NCBI RefSeq assembly: GCF_900168045.1
Contig: NZ_FUYY01000002.1
Location: forward strand, 856,826-920,825
DNA length: 64,000 bases
Direction of reading: 5' to 3'
Source: Salegentibacter holothuriorum
GTDB taxonomy: Bacteria; Bacteroidota; Bacteroidia; Flavobacteriales; Flavobacteriaceae
The position numbers were made by a program, and so were the translations under genes. Within the stretch, counting starts at the first letter, position 1; each line of letters begins with the position of its first letter. This document shows, in pieces, positions 16,621 to 26,155 of the stretch. The notes beneath the pieces are model-generated. The model was given only the letters and a program-made list of their open reading frames with translations, had not been told where the DNA came from and ran no database searches.

Positions 16621-19600
16621 TTATATTATCTCTATCCCATCAACCTCCTTCATCAACCTATCAGTTTCCGTTAACGCGACAATTATCTTTTGGTAATGCA
16701 AAATATCTTCAAACTTTAATTCCCGGCCTTTGCGGTCTTTTAGCCATTTTTGAGCGGGTTGGTAACCACCTATATAAAACTCCCAGGCAATTTCTGGTAC
16801 GTTATCAAAATATTGCTGGTCGTTTATCCAGACTTTGCCAAAGCCCCCCTCTAATCCCCCCGAAGGGGGGAAGTTTCTCCTCATTTCGCTCTGGTTCTCG
16901 ACTGCGCTCGAACTGATAGCAGTATTTTCTGGCTGCTTCCCTTTTGAAGGGGAGCTGTCCGCAGGACTGAGGGGTTTTTGGTTCAATTCAAAACCCGGAC
17001 TGGTTTTCGTTATTTTCCTGGTAATTATATTATCACCATCTACGGGATAAGTGGTAATAAATTCTTCGGTTTTTGGACTTTCCAGGAGATGAATTTGCCG
17101 AAGATCACTACCCAATTTTACCAATTGCCAAAATTGTTCCCGGTCTTTTGGATACGGAACCCTTGGGAAATCTATTTTTAAAAATTCTTTGTAGGTTTCG
17201 CGATAGGTGGGAGAATGTAAAACCGCATAAATATAATCCAGCAAATGTATGGGCGCAAAAGTGCTGCGAAAATCACTGCGGACTTCCCCAGAATTTGCCA
17301 AACAAACATTGCCGTCTTCGGCTTCCGGAACAAAATCTAAACCAAGGCTTTCTTCTATTTTAGCGAGAATTTTTGGGTCTAAGTTAGGAACACGCCCGGC
17401 CTGGGTTTCGGTGCTTTGTTGGCCGGTGGTTTCTGGGTATTGGTAAAGAGGAGCTTGCTGCGGTATTCCCTTGTAGCTAAAATGATAACGGTTATCAATC
17501 ATGTTTCTCGATATTTGAATTGAAGTCCAATTTTCAGCTGTTGCTTGTCTTGAAAAAACTATTCCTAAATTTTCAAAGAGTAAATGTTTCATTTCTTTCT
17601 CTCTACCCCGATCAATCAAATCAGAGGAATAATAGATCCAGTTTTCATCAAACGGTCGGTAAGAAATTTTTTCTATTTTTTCTAAATCAAACTCTCCTAT
17701 TCGTTTTTCTTCTAGCCAATTATTTTTTGCTTTTAACTTACATTTTAATATTACATCCTGATTAGTATTTTCAATTTTAAAAAAGTATTGAATCCTTTCT
17801 TTTAAATTATTTTTATCCGAATCTATGACAAAAGCATCTCGATGGGTTTTAACACCACTTGGTTTAATTTTAAAGAGGTCATTTCATTGAAAGCCAGTTT
17901 CATATTTTTCAAAACCATCATAATCCTTATTAATCATGTAGTAATTTGGCTTACGTTTAACCAATTCAGAAAATGTAATATTATCAAGTTTGCTATCTTC
18001 AAGGAATCTATATTTGTCCTTTCTTTTTCCAAAACAATCGTAATGAAATACCTGTCCGAGTTCATTCAATTTTTTCTTTCCGGTCTTTATCAAAATGTTA
18101 ATGGAAACTCCTTGTTGTATATCAAATACGTTTTCGTCTTTGCTTCCATCGGGGGCGGTTTCTTTCTTTTTGGAGTTTCCGTGTAGATCTATCGTGTAGA
18201 TTTTATCATAAGTTTTTAATAAATTCCAGCGCATTCCTCTAAACGTTGGATTATCTAAAAAGCCGTGCGGGTTGATGAAAGCTAAAATACCTTCGCCATT
18301 CTTTTCAATAAAATGTTGTCCATAACGCATAAATTTTACATAATCGTCATTTATTACTTTTGAATTACGCTCCTCAAGTTTTATTTGCCTTCCTGGTTCT
18401 TTTTTGTAATCTTCCATTAAGCTGGAAATCCATTTTCCAGTATTAGCGCTACTTACCGCATACGGCGGATTCCCAATAACACACATTACCGGGGTATCGC
18501 GTTTAATATGGTTGGCCTCGTTGGCTTCGGTACTTAACCAGTTGGAAAAAAGGGTGCCGGTGTCTTTATGGTGCTCCTCTAAAGAATTGGTGAGATACAC
18601 ATTTAGCCTTTGGCTGCTGTTTTCTTTATAGCCGGTTTCGCGCAGCAGCATATCCAGTTTTAAATGTGCCATAGCATAAGAGGCCATCAATAATTCAAAT
18701 CCGTTTAAACGGGGAATTAAATGTTGCTCTACATAACCGCTCCACGCGCCCTGCATGGCTTTAAATTTTTTGCTGTAAATATAATTCACCACTTCGGCCA
18801 AAAAAGTTCCCGTACCGGTTGCAGGATCTAAAATCTGGACTTTATGAACTTCTTTTTCGGTTTGTTTATAACCGGTGGCAGAACGTTTATCGGCTACATC
18901 GGTATTTACCTTTATTTTGGTTTTGGAGGTGTCTGCTAAACCTTGGGGCAGGTTGAATTCGGTTTTTAAAACATCGTCTACCGCACGTACAATAAATTTC
19001 ACCACCGGCTCTGGCGTGTACCATACTCCGCGTGCTTTTCTAAGTTTAGGATCGTATTCTGCCAAAAAGGTTTCGTAAAAATGAATAATGGCATCCTGGG
19101 TTTGGGTACTTTTCCCAAAGTTTTTCAGCAGTTGTTCTACGTTTGTTGCTCTAAAAACATCGGCAAGGTTATCTACGGTGGGTTTTATACGAGCATCAAT
19201 ATCGGGGCCGGCTACATAGCCAAATAATTTCCGAAGAAAGGGATTTGATTTTGGGATAAGCTCGGCGGCTTCCTGCCTGCTAAAATCTTGTAGTGTAGGA
19301 TCGTGCAAACGGGCGGCAAACATTCCATAAGCCAGGGTTTGCGCATAAATATCGGCAAAACCTTTTGGAGTAAGATCGTGGATAAGGATTTCCTTAAAAG
19401 TTTGAAATTGCCCCTGCAACGAAGTGTTTTCCTGGGTTTCCTCATCTGAAGTAATGGCATTTTCCAGGATGTTTTGTAGCAACCGGGCTTTGGCCGCCAT
19501 CATTTCGGCCAGTCTTTTAGCCGATTTAATGGTTTGACCAATAAAGCTGCAAAAGTTTAAAATAAGATTTTCAAACTGCTGAAAGTTTTCCGGGATGGGA

Positions 19601-19980
19601 ATTATATTTCCGTTTTCAATTTCGGCCAGTTTTATTTCGTGTACCAATTCGCCATTCTGGAAAAACTGAAACCACAGATAATCGGTAATAATTAGGTTAT
19701 CCAGGGCATTGCGATAGCGTGAAAACTGCTCTTTATAAACTTTAGAATTCAGGTCTTTACCAACATCTTTTGCTTCAATATATCCAATGGGGATTTTTCC
19801 GTTGGTCAAGACATAATCGGGGTTTCCACAGTCGGTAACATTGGTCGGTTCGTTGGTAATATCTATATTGGTTAAGATGCTTCTGAGTAAATTCTCTAAG
19901 TCGGCCCTGTAGGAATGCTCGCGGGAAATTCCGGAAACATATCTTGAATTCACTATTTCCAGGTAGTTGGTTATTGTCAT
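16621..19980 (-). pseudogene. type ISP-like restriction endonuclease / N6-adenine methyltransferase, interrupted by one in-frame TGA
   Basis: Transcribed from 19980, the gene codes 698 residues, meets TGA at 17886-17884, and then stays open in the same frame for 420 more codons to 16621, about 1119 in all. Domains: N-terminal PD-(D/E)XK-like nuclease (GNPDYVL...GYIEAKD, about residues 50-72), helical linker, AdoMet-binding motif I (LDPATGTGTF), catalytic NPPY (CVIGNPPYAV) and a C-terminal target-recognition region. The second part contains ISYRPFDENW, as in intact relatives. A palindromic repeat adds about 46 residues in frame at 16841-16978. If TGA is a true stop, the product would have nuclease and methylase motifs but lack most of the specificity domain. 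Confidence 0.85.
16841..16978. repeat. GC-rich palindromic element inserted in frame in the restriction gene
   Basis: Two arms, AAGCCCCCCTCTAATCCCC with CCGAAGGGGGG (16841-16870) and GCTTCCCTTTTGAAGGGGAG onward to about 16978, enclose about 65 nt. Length is divisible by three and both reading arms are open, coding FPPSGGLEGG and SSPSKGKQ-type peptides. It is the same family as the leuS insertions. Confidence 0.75.
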
Positions 19981-20144
19981 GTATGTAAAAAAAATAAGGC
20001 TTTTGAAAAGAAAAGGGAAGATAAATTAATTAAAGTACTTATAAAATTAAGCGATAGAAAAAATTGCCTCGAATTCACGAATGTTTTTACCCAAACCACA
20101 AAAGTTTTAAAACCTGTAAGGTCTTTTATTATTGCTGCCTCCTT

Positions 20145-20903
20145 TTAAATACTAATCCCAATTCCAATTTGTAATTCAGAGGTGTATTCCCGGGTATTTA
20201 AAGGTGTTTTACTGTCAAAATAATAATCGTAGATCATAAAAACTTTAAACCATTCGGCAAGCGGAATATCCAATTTAAATTGATCTAAAACCCGGTGATC
20301 TTTAAAATTTTTATAGAGCGGTTGGTAATAAACCGTATTGGTGATAGAGAAACTTTTTGTTTTTGATAAATAAGAAACAGAAAAATAGGTGCTGTTTCTA
20401 TGGTTATATTCTGTAGTATTTGCTTTATCGCTGTATTCTACTTCATACATATAACTATTACCAATATGTCCGGTAAAGTTTTCCCGGTTAACCCAATTGT
20501 ATCGTAATCCGGCACCAACAAGGTTTCTTTGCTCTACCACCAAAAGTTGATTGTACTGCCCCTGTAAAAATGCTTCAGAACTCAACTTTGAGATTAATTT
20601 GTAATTAAATCTTGTATGCAGAAACCAGGAGTTTTGCAAATTCCCCTCATCGGCATCTATTAACTTGTAATTCCCCAAAAAGAGATAGGTTCTTTTAAAA
20701 TCTTTTGATTTTAATTGCGTGGTTAGGGTTCCATTTATCTGGTTTACTGAAACCCCGTCGTTATTGGAATGGTTAAAGGCAAATTCGGCATCTAAAACAA
20801 AACGTGACGAATCATTTTCTATTCTTTTGGTTTCTATGTTTACCAATTGTGCATTTCCAAAGATTGGAACAAGTAAAAAAACAAAGAGAAGTTTTTGAAA
20901 CAT
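20145..20903 (-). CDS. DUF481-like outer-membrane barrel protein
   Basis: 252 residues with a cleavable signal peptide (FQKLLFVFLLVPIFGNAQ) and alternating aromatic beta strands to the C-terminus, ending in IGIGISI. The pattern of strands (LHTRFNYKLISKLSSEAF, VGAGLRYNW) resembles DUF481 proteins, small beta-barrels of unknown function in the outer membrane. It is separated from the restriction gene by 164 bp and probably marks where core chromosome resumes after the island. No operon partner. Confidence 0.65.
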   Translation of the reverse strand: MFQKLLFVFLLVPIFGNAQLVNIETKRIENDSSRFVLDAEFAFNHSNNDGVSVNQINGTLTTQLKSKDFKRTYLFLGNYKLIDADEGNLQNSWFLHTRFNYKLISKLSSEAFLQGQYNQLLVVEQRNLVGAGLRYNWVNRENFTGHIGNSYMYEVEYSDKANTTEYNHRNSTYFSVSYLSKTKSFSITNTVYYQPLYKNFKDHRVLDQFKLDIPLAEWFKVFMIYDYYFDSKTPLNTREYTSELQIGIGISI

Positions 20904-21098
20904 TAGGTTTATTTGGGGGTAAAGATAAAAACTAAAGGCTGTATGAAAAAGGCCGGGATTTCTAAACGCTTAATTTTTAGTTGTATTACTAAACTACCAA
21001 TTTTTGCTCCGGTTTTCCTGAGAAATTAAAATCCAGTTTTCTTAATAATTCGTTCAACACTTCGTAATTTAGTTTCCTCAAATCCTAACCTGTAAATT

Positions 21099-22331
21099 GT
21101 GCCTTTAGAATTTTTTAAAGAAAACGAAGAAGTATTTAATACCTTATTTGAAGCGGCCTCAGAAGGTGTTGTTGTAGTGGATGCCGAGCAAATAATAGTT
21201 ACCGTAAATAAAGCTGCCTTAGACATGTTTGGCTATAAAAAGGAAGAACTTTTAGGCGCACATCTCAATATCCTTATTCCAAAAAAATATAAAGCTAACC
21301 ACCATGAACATTTTGATAGTTTTATGGAACATAGCGAAAAGCGGCAGATGGGGCATGGCCGGGAATTGTTTGGAGTGAAAAAAAATGGCGATCAATTTCC
21401 GGTAGAAGCGGGATTGAATCCGTTTAGAGCAGGTGGAGAACGCTTTGTAATGTCTTTAATAGTAGATATTACGGTTAGAAAAGAAAATCAGCGACAAATT
21501 AGGGAATTGAATGCCGAGCTGGAAGGTAAAATAAAGATTAGAACTCAGGAGCTTAGGAACACGGTTGAAGATCTAGAGCAGGAAATTGCAAAACGGAAAG
21601 AGGCAGAAAAACGTATTAAGCTTGCTTTAAAGCAGGAAAAAGAACTCAATGAATTAAAAACAAAGTTTCTTTCCCTGGTTTCCCACGAATTTAAAACTCC
21701 GCTTAGCGGGATACTTACTTCTGCTGTTTTAGCTGAAAAATATACCCAAACCGAACAGCAGGAGAAACGCACCAAGCATCTTACCACTATTAAAAACAAG
21801 GTGCATTATCTTAATAATATTCTTAATGATTTTCTATCCCTGGAACGCCTGGAATCTGGAAATGTAAACTATAAATACACCGCCTTTAGTCTCAATAAAT
21901 TAGTAAATGAGGTAATTTATAACGCCAATGTAACACTTAAATACGGTCAGGAAATAGAATATGACAATGATATGAAGGATCTTACCCTGTATCAGGATGA
22001 AAAAATCCTGGAACTTGTTCTTTCAAATTTAATTGGAAATTCTATTAAATACTCTCCGGAAGATTCTACCATATTTTTTAGAATCTACCCAAAGGATAAA
22101 AAAATTATTTTTGAAGTAGAAGATGAAGGAATGGGAATTCCCAAAAAAGATCAAAAACATATTTTTGAACGATATTTTAGAGCCGAAAATGCTTTGTTAA
22201 AACAGGGAACAGGTATTGGGCTTAATATCGTTAAAGTGCACGTAGAAAATATGGGAGGAACCATATTTTTTGAAAGTGTAGAAAATAAAGGTTCTAAATT
22301 TACCGTAACATTGCCTAATCAAAATAGATAA
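21099..22331 (+). CDS. PAS-domain sensor histidine kinase (soluble)
   Basis: 410 residues, no membrane helices. A PAS domain (about 8-128, EAASEGVVVVDAEQIIVTVN, ending VDITVRKENQ), a coiled coil (130-185), HisKA with SHEFKTPLSG (His about 196), and an HATPase_c with N box (LSNLIGNSIKYSP, about 310), G1 (DEGMGIP) and G2 (GTGIGLNIVK). All kinase motifs are intact. The start is GTG at 21099; a TAA sits two codons before it. The REC-CRP regulator begins 38 nt downstream, so the two form a phosphorelay pair. The PAS ligand is unknown. Confidence 0.92.
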   Translation: MPLEFFKENEEVFNTLFEAASEGVVVVDAEQIIVTVNKAALDMFGYKKEELLGAHLNILIPKKYKANHHEHFDSFMEHSEKRQMGHGRELFGVKKNGDQFPVEAGLNPFRAGGERFVMSLIVDITVRKENQRQIRELNAELEGKIKIRTQELRNTVEDLEQEIAKRKEAEKRIKLALKQEKELNELKTKFLSLVSHEFKTPLSGILTSAVLAEKYTQTEQQEKRTKHLTTIKNKVHYLNNILNDFLSLERLESGNVNYKYTAFSLNKLVNEVIYNANVTLKYGQEIEYDNDMKDLTLYQDEKILELVLSNLIGNSIKYSPEDSTIFFRIYPKDKKIIFEVEDEGMGIPKKDQKHIFERYFRAENALLKQGTGIGLNIVKVHVENMGGTIFFESVENKGSKFTVTLPNQNR

Positions 22332-22369
22332 TATTCTCTTTGTTTAGGTAGAATTGAAAATAGCTTAAA

Positions 22370-23401
22370 ATGAAAAAAATACTTTTAATTGAAGACGATG
22401 TAACCGTTAGGGAGAATACTGCAGAATTGTTGGAACTCTCAAATTATGAAGTAGTAACTGCCTCTGATGGTAAAAAAGGGGTAGATAAAGCCAAAGAAGA
22501 AATTCCCGATATTATTGTTTGCGATATCATGATGCCAGAGCTTGATGGTTACGATGTACTTAGCACGTTATCTGAAGATCCAACAACCAAAGGGATTCCT
22601 TTTATTTTTCTTTCAGCAAAAACCGAGCATAAGGATGTAAGAAAAGGGATGGATCTTGGTGCAGACGATTACCTCACCAAACCTTTTGATGAAGAAGATC
22701 TTGTAAGTGCTATTGAAAGTAGGCTGGCGAAAATAGAGATCATAAAAGCACAGGGAAAAGATGATGATTTAGAAGCGGTTCAAAATTTATCTGCTTTTAG
22801 GGAAATTATGAAAAGCCGGGAGCAGGTTGAATTTAAAGCTGGGGAAAATATTTATGAAGAAGGAAAATCTTCGCTCCATTTTTATATGGTAGGCCGCGGG
22901 GTAATAAAAGCTCATAAGTTTGATAGTCGCGGTAAAGAAATGATTACTGAATTATATAAAGAAGATGATTTTTTCGGGAACCTTAGCTTTAATAAGAACT
23001 CAGCTTACGGCGAATATGCTACCGCTTTAGAAGATAGTTTGCTATACATGGTTTCTAAAGATGATTTGCGCGATATCTTGAAAAATAACAGCAATATTAG
23101 TATGGAATTGCTGCAGGAAATGGGAGACCATTTAATGGGTGTAAAAGAACAATTAATGGAGATTGCTTATGCTTCGGTGAGAAGGAAAACAGCGCGTACC
23201 ATTTTGTTATTTGCTCATAAAATAAAGAAAAATCCTTTACATAGTATTAGAATTTCCCGGGCCGATCTAGCCGGAGTTGCCGGTATTGCTTCAGAAACTT
23301 TAATAAGAACGCTTTCTGATTTTAAGAAAGAAGGGCTTATAGAAATTGAAGGAAGAAATGTTAAGCTTTTGGATGTGCATAAACTGGAGCATATTAGTTA
23401 A
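22370..23401 (+). CDS. REC-CRP response regulator (receiver + cNMP-binding-like + HTH)
   Basis: 343 residues. An N-terminal receiver with acidic pocket (IEDD), phosphoacceptor Asp52 in CDIMMPELDG, and Lys in TKPFD; a cyclic-nucleotide-binding-like beta roll (about 145-260, VEFKAGENIYEEGKSSLHFY); and a Crp-type winged helix (about 275-335, ISRADLAGVAGIASETLIRT). This joins phosphorylation input to a CRP/FNR-type DNA-binding output. There is no N-terminal cysteine cluster, so it is not an FNR iron-sulphur sensor. The kinase upstream is its likely partner and the stress/gas-related genes around it its likely targets (inference). Confidence 0.92.
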   Translation: MKKILLIEDDVTVRENTAELLELSNYEVVTASDGKKGVDKAKEEIPDIIVCDIMMPELDGYDVLSTLSEDPTTKGIPFIFLSAKTEHKDVRKGMDLGADDYLTKPFDEEDLVSAIESRLAKIEIIKAQGKDDDLEAVQNLSAFREIMKSREQVEFKAGENIYEEGKSSLHFYMVGRGVIKAHKFDSRGKEMITELYKEDDFFGNLSFNKNSAYGEYATALEDSLLYMVSKDDLRDILKNNSNISMELLQEMGDHLMGVKEQLMEIAYASVRRKTARTILLFAHKIKKNPLHSIRISRADLAGVAGIASETLIRTLSDFKKEGLIEIEGRNVKLLDVHKLEHIS

Positions 23402-23428
23402 TTCTTAAAAGACCTGACGGGAATCATA

Positions 23429-23457
23429 TTTGGGGTTGATCTTTCAAACTATTTTTG
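23429..23457 (+). promoter_or_regulatory. promoter of the universal stress protein gene
   Basis: TTTG (23429-23432), 17-nt spacer, TATTTTTG (23450-23457). Transcription would begin about 23464, only a few bases before a GTG at 23468, which favours the ATG at 23486 as the real start. Confidence 0.65.
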
Positions 23458-23485
23458 ACCAAAATTAGTGCTGAATTTCAAGCTC

Positions 23486-24229
23486 ATGAATGTTTTAATA
23501 CTTACAGACTTTTCTGCTCAGGCCTATAATGCTGCGAGATATGCCCTGAACTTAACCTCTGGGTCTTCTAAGTTCTATGTGCTTCATGCCTCTAACGGGG
23601 AAGCAGCACAAGTAGAGGAGTCACTTTTAGAATTAGTGGATAATCTTAAAGAGCAACCCCAGGCGGTAAATCATGATTTTTCAGCACTTCCTTTTTCTGA
23701 TAATCTTATCTACGCAACTCGAAAAGCTGTTTTAGAAAAACGGATAGATCTTATTGTTATGGGAGCTTCAGGGAAAAATACGTCTAATTTTCAGGGGCTT
23801 GGTGGCAATACCTGTAGCGTAGCCAAGAAAGTGAAATGCCCGGTTTTGGTTGTTCCAAATTGCGACTTTAAACAATGGGAGAGATTATATCTTCCCTTAG
23901 ATTTGCGTTTCCCTGTGAACACCAAAGCTTTACAATTACTTGAAAAGTTACCGGTGGTAGAAAATGTAGCTTTAAATGTATGGGAATTTGATTTAAATGA
24001 TTCGGGTGCAAAAATTGATAATTTTAATTTGGTTAATTATCAAATTGAAAGGCAAACCTTAAAGCGTGAATCAGATTTCCTGGAAAAATTTTGGCCAGAA
24101 GCAACTGTAAAAGCCAATTTAATCTTATTTTTTGCCCGCCAACTTCATATAACAGAGAAACTTTTGAATAGGCTTTCTACGGTAGAAACACGAAAACAAA
24201 ATCTTCCGGTACTTATACTCCACGAATAG
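23486..24229 (+). CDS. universal stress protein (two UspA-like halves, second degenerate)
   Basis: About 247 residues from ATG 23486 (a GTG at 23468 adds six). It opens MNVLILTDFSAQAYNAARYA, the UspA start, and contains DLIVMGASGKN and a nearby GNT...VKCPVLVVPN nucleotide-binding loop. The second half (after about residue 130) keeps the hydrophobic pattern but has no clear ATP loop. Proteins of this kind help survival under energy or oxygen limitation. It lies just after the REC-CRP gene under its own promoter. Confidence 0.85.
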   Translation: MNVLILTDFSAQAYNAARYALNLTSGSSKFYVLHASNGEAAQVEESLLELVDNLKEQPQAVNHDFSALPFSDNLIYATRKAVLEKRIDLIVMGASGKNTSNFQGLGGNTCSVAKKVKCPVLVVPNCDFKQWERLYLPLDLRFPVNTKALQLLEKLPVVENVALNVWEFDLNDSGAKIDNFNLVNYQIERQTLKRESDFLEKFWPEATVKANLILFFARQLHITEKLLNRLSTVETRKQNLPVLILHE

Positions 24230-24592
24230 ACTTTTAAGCCTTTACCGGTTAAAATCAATCTAAATTTTTCGCTCTTACCCCTAAATTTCACTCGAAATTT
24301 TGCTATAAATTTCCGCCAGGCCAAGGTGAAACTTTATTAAAGTGAGCTTAGAAATTAAAAATTCTTCGGAAACCCTTTTGAATAAAGATCATTGAGGCTT
24401 TAAAAAAATATTTAGGACACTATTGGGTGAAAATTTACATTGGGATTCTTTGGTTATATTGGTTTTGCAATTTATCAAAGAAAAACCTAAGTTTATGCGC
24501 GTTCCTAAAAAAGGATTATTGCTTTTATTTAGAAGAAAGAATTAAGGCTGAAACTTTTGGGTACAGGATGTTAACTTTATATAACGAAAACA
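24230..24592. other. gene-free stretch before the carbonic anhydrase
   Basis: 363 bp with no convincing gene. The only short frame with an ATG (24495, 16 codons, MRVPKKGLLLLF) has no support. No exact TAnnTTTG promoter was found, although regulatory sites for the downstream gene must lie here. Confidence 0.5.
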
Positions 24593-25222
24593 ATGAAGAT
24601 TAAACAGATTTTTGAAAACAATAAGGAGTGGATTCAGGAAAAATTAAAGACAGATTCAGATTATTTTAGCAATCTTTCTAAAGGGCAGGATCCTGATATT
24701 CTTTATATAGGATGTTCAGATAGCAGGGTTACGGCTGAAGAATTAATGGGGGTAGCACCCGGCGATGTTTTTGTACATAGAAATATTGCCAATATGGTAC
24801 CAAATACCGATTTAAGTGCGATGTCTGTAATAGATTATGCTGTTGCACACCTTAAGGTTAAACATGTAGTGGTATGTGGCCATTATTATTGCGGAGGTGT
24901 AAAAGCTGCTATGCAATCTCAGGATTTAGGTATTTTAAATCCGTGGTTAAGAAATATTAGGGATGTATACCGTATTCACCAGGCCGAACTGGACGCTATA
25001 AAAGACGAAGAAGCACAATATAAAAGACTTGTGGAATTAAATGTGCAGGAACAGTGTATTAATGTTATAAAAACTGCAGAAGTACAGAAGGCAGTTTTAG
25101 ATAGGGGTATAGCCGTACACGGTTGGGTTTTTGATATTCATTCTGGTAAGTTGATTGACCTGAAAATTGACTTTTCGGAAATATTGAAAGATGTAATGAA
25201 AATCTATCATTTAGATAGTTAA
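24593..25222 (+). CDS. beta-class carbonic anhydrase
   Basis: 209 residues. It interconverts CO2 and bicarbonate. Zinc and proton-shuttle motifs are complete: CSDSR (Cys about 42 with the Asp-Arg dyad) and CGHYYCGG (His and Cys about 98-101). Length and order fit the cytosolic Can/CynT type, with no signal peptide. It is monocistronic with a terminator shared with the convergent truncated haemoglobin gene. Confidence 0.94.
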   Translation: MKIKQIFENNKEWIQEKLKTDSDYFSNLSKGQDPDILYIGCSDSRVTAEELMGVAPGDVFVHRNIANMVPNTDLSAMSVIDYAVAHLKVKHVVVCGHYYCGGVKAAMQSQDLGILNPWLRNIRDVYRIHQAELDAIKDEEAQYKRLVELNVQEQCINVIKTAEVQKAVLDRGIAVHGWVFDIHSGKLIDLKIDFSEILKDVMKIYHLDS

Positions 25223-25305
25223 ACAATACAAATTTTAAGTGCCGGGTTTTCTTTAGAAAATAATTATACAGTTTAAATCCCAGGGAAAACGAAGCATTTT
25301 TAAGA

Positions 25306-25349
25306 AGCTGTCTGAAATAATTTTAAAATTTTTACAGACAGCTTTTTTA
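25306..25349 (+). terminator. terminator between carbonic anhydrase and truncated haemoglobin
   Basis: The stem AGCTGTCTG / CAGACAGCT (25306-25314 with 25335-25343) is followed by a T run. It overlaps the haemoglobin stop region by three bases. Confidence 0.78.
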
Positions 25350-25739
25350 TGCCTTACTTTCTCTTGCCTGAAACATTTTTAAATATAAATGGGAAGACAT
25401 CTTCCTGGCGTTATTTTTAGCCCGGTTGGCTAACTCACCTTCAAATAATTCATCTATGGTTTCAAACCACAGGTTTAGCCATATCCCAAAATGATAGGAA
25501 GAAATTTCCTGGTTATTTTCCTGGTCTACCTGTACATGAACCTTTTGTGGGTTTCCTTTATACAAAGCTTTAAAAAAGAGGTTGCTCTCCCAGAAATCGG
25601 TTAACTTCTCGAGATGGGCATCCCAGTCCCTTATAACCTCATTAAAGAAGTGACCAATCTCAGGGTCTTTTCTTACTTTTTTATAAAAACTGGAAACAAG
25701 TAAAAAAACATCTTCCCGGGTTTTAATATCGGCTGACAT
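25347..25739 (-). CDS. group III truncated haemoglobin
   Basis: 130 residues with the 2-on-2 globin pattern: FYKKVRKDPEIGHFFNEVI (helices A-B), DFWESNLFFKALYKGNP (helix E region with Trp) and the proximal His in SSYHFGIWLNLWF. Group III globins bind O2 or NO in the cytoplasm; their roles include microaerobic respiration or NO handling. It is 9 nt downstream of a small membrane protein gene with the same direction. Confidence 0.9.
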   Translation of the reverse strand: MSADIKTREDVFLLVSSFYKKVRKDPEIGHFFNEVIRDWDAHLEKLTDFWESNLFFKALYKGNPQKVHVQVDQENNQEISSYHFGIWLNLWFETIDELFEGELANRAKNNARKMSSHLYLKMFQARESKA

Positions 25740-25748
25740 AAAAAGGTT

Positions 25749-26030
25749 TTAGAAAATATTAATAATGATAAAGATAGCAGATGTTGCCAGACTTATTAAC
25801 AACGAATTAAATATTATTTTTGGTTTAAATTGAGCTAAAACCAAAGCGTTATAGCTCATGCAAACACTCACTACAATAAATAGTTGAAACATATCAAAAA
25901 GTGTATGCCCATTCATTAGAATTAACATAGCAGCTACAGATCCCAGGCAACTGGAGGCAATAATCCCCAATGTATAATGGGCTAAACTCAATTCTTTAAA
26001 ATCTGCCAGTAAATTATTATAAAGTTTCAT
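25749..26030 (-). CDS. small three-helix membrane protein of unknown function
   Basis: 93 residues with three hydrophobic segments (about 20-38, 48-66, 75-92) and a polar N-terminus KLYNNLLADFKELSL. I do not recognise a family. It precedes the truncated haemoglobin gene with a 9-nt gap and is probably in the same operon, so it may be linked to gas or respiratory adaptation; that is inference. Confidence 0.68.
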   Translation of the reverse strand: MKLYNNLLADFKELSLAHYTLGIIASSCLGSVAAMLILMNGHTLFDMFQLFIVVSVCMSYNALVLAQFKPKIIFNSLLISLATSAIFIIINIF

Positions 26031-26155
26031 AATTTTTGATTTGGGATCAAAATTACGATTAAGAATAGGCTTGTCTTATGAGTCAAATCATAAGAGGAAA
26101 AAGGAGGTTAAAAGATGCTTAAGCCACTTTTGTATGCCGGTTTGTAAAAAATAAC

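Noticed and set aside
17884..17886. TGA read as selenocysteine or tryptophan
   Set aside because: No selenocysteine insertion element or selenoprotein context is visible, and TGA-Trp recoding is not known in Flavobacteriaceae; other genes here use TGA as stop.
24495..24545. 16-codon frame MRVPKKGLLLLF before the carbonic anhydrase
   Set aside because: Too short, no conserved features; could be chance.
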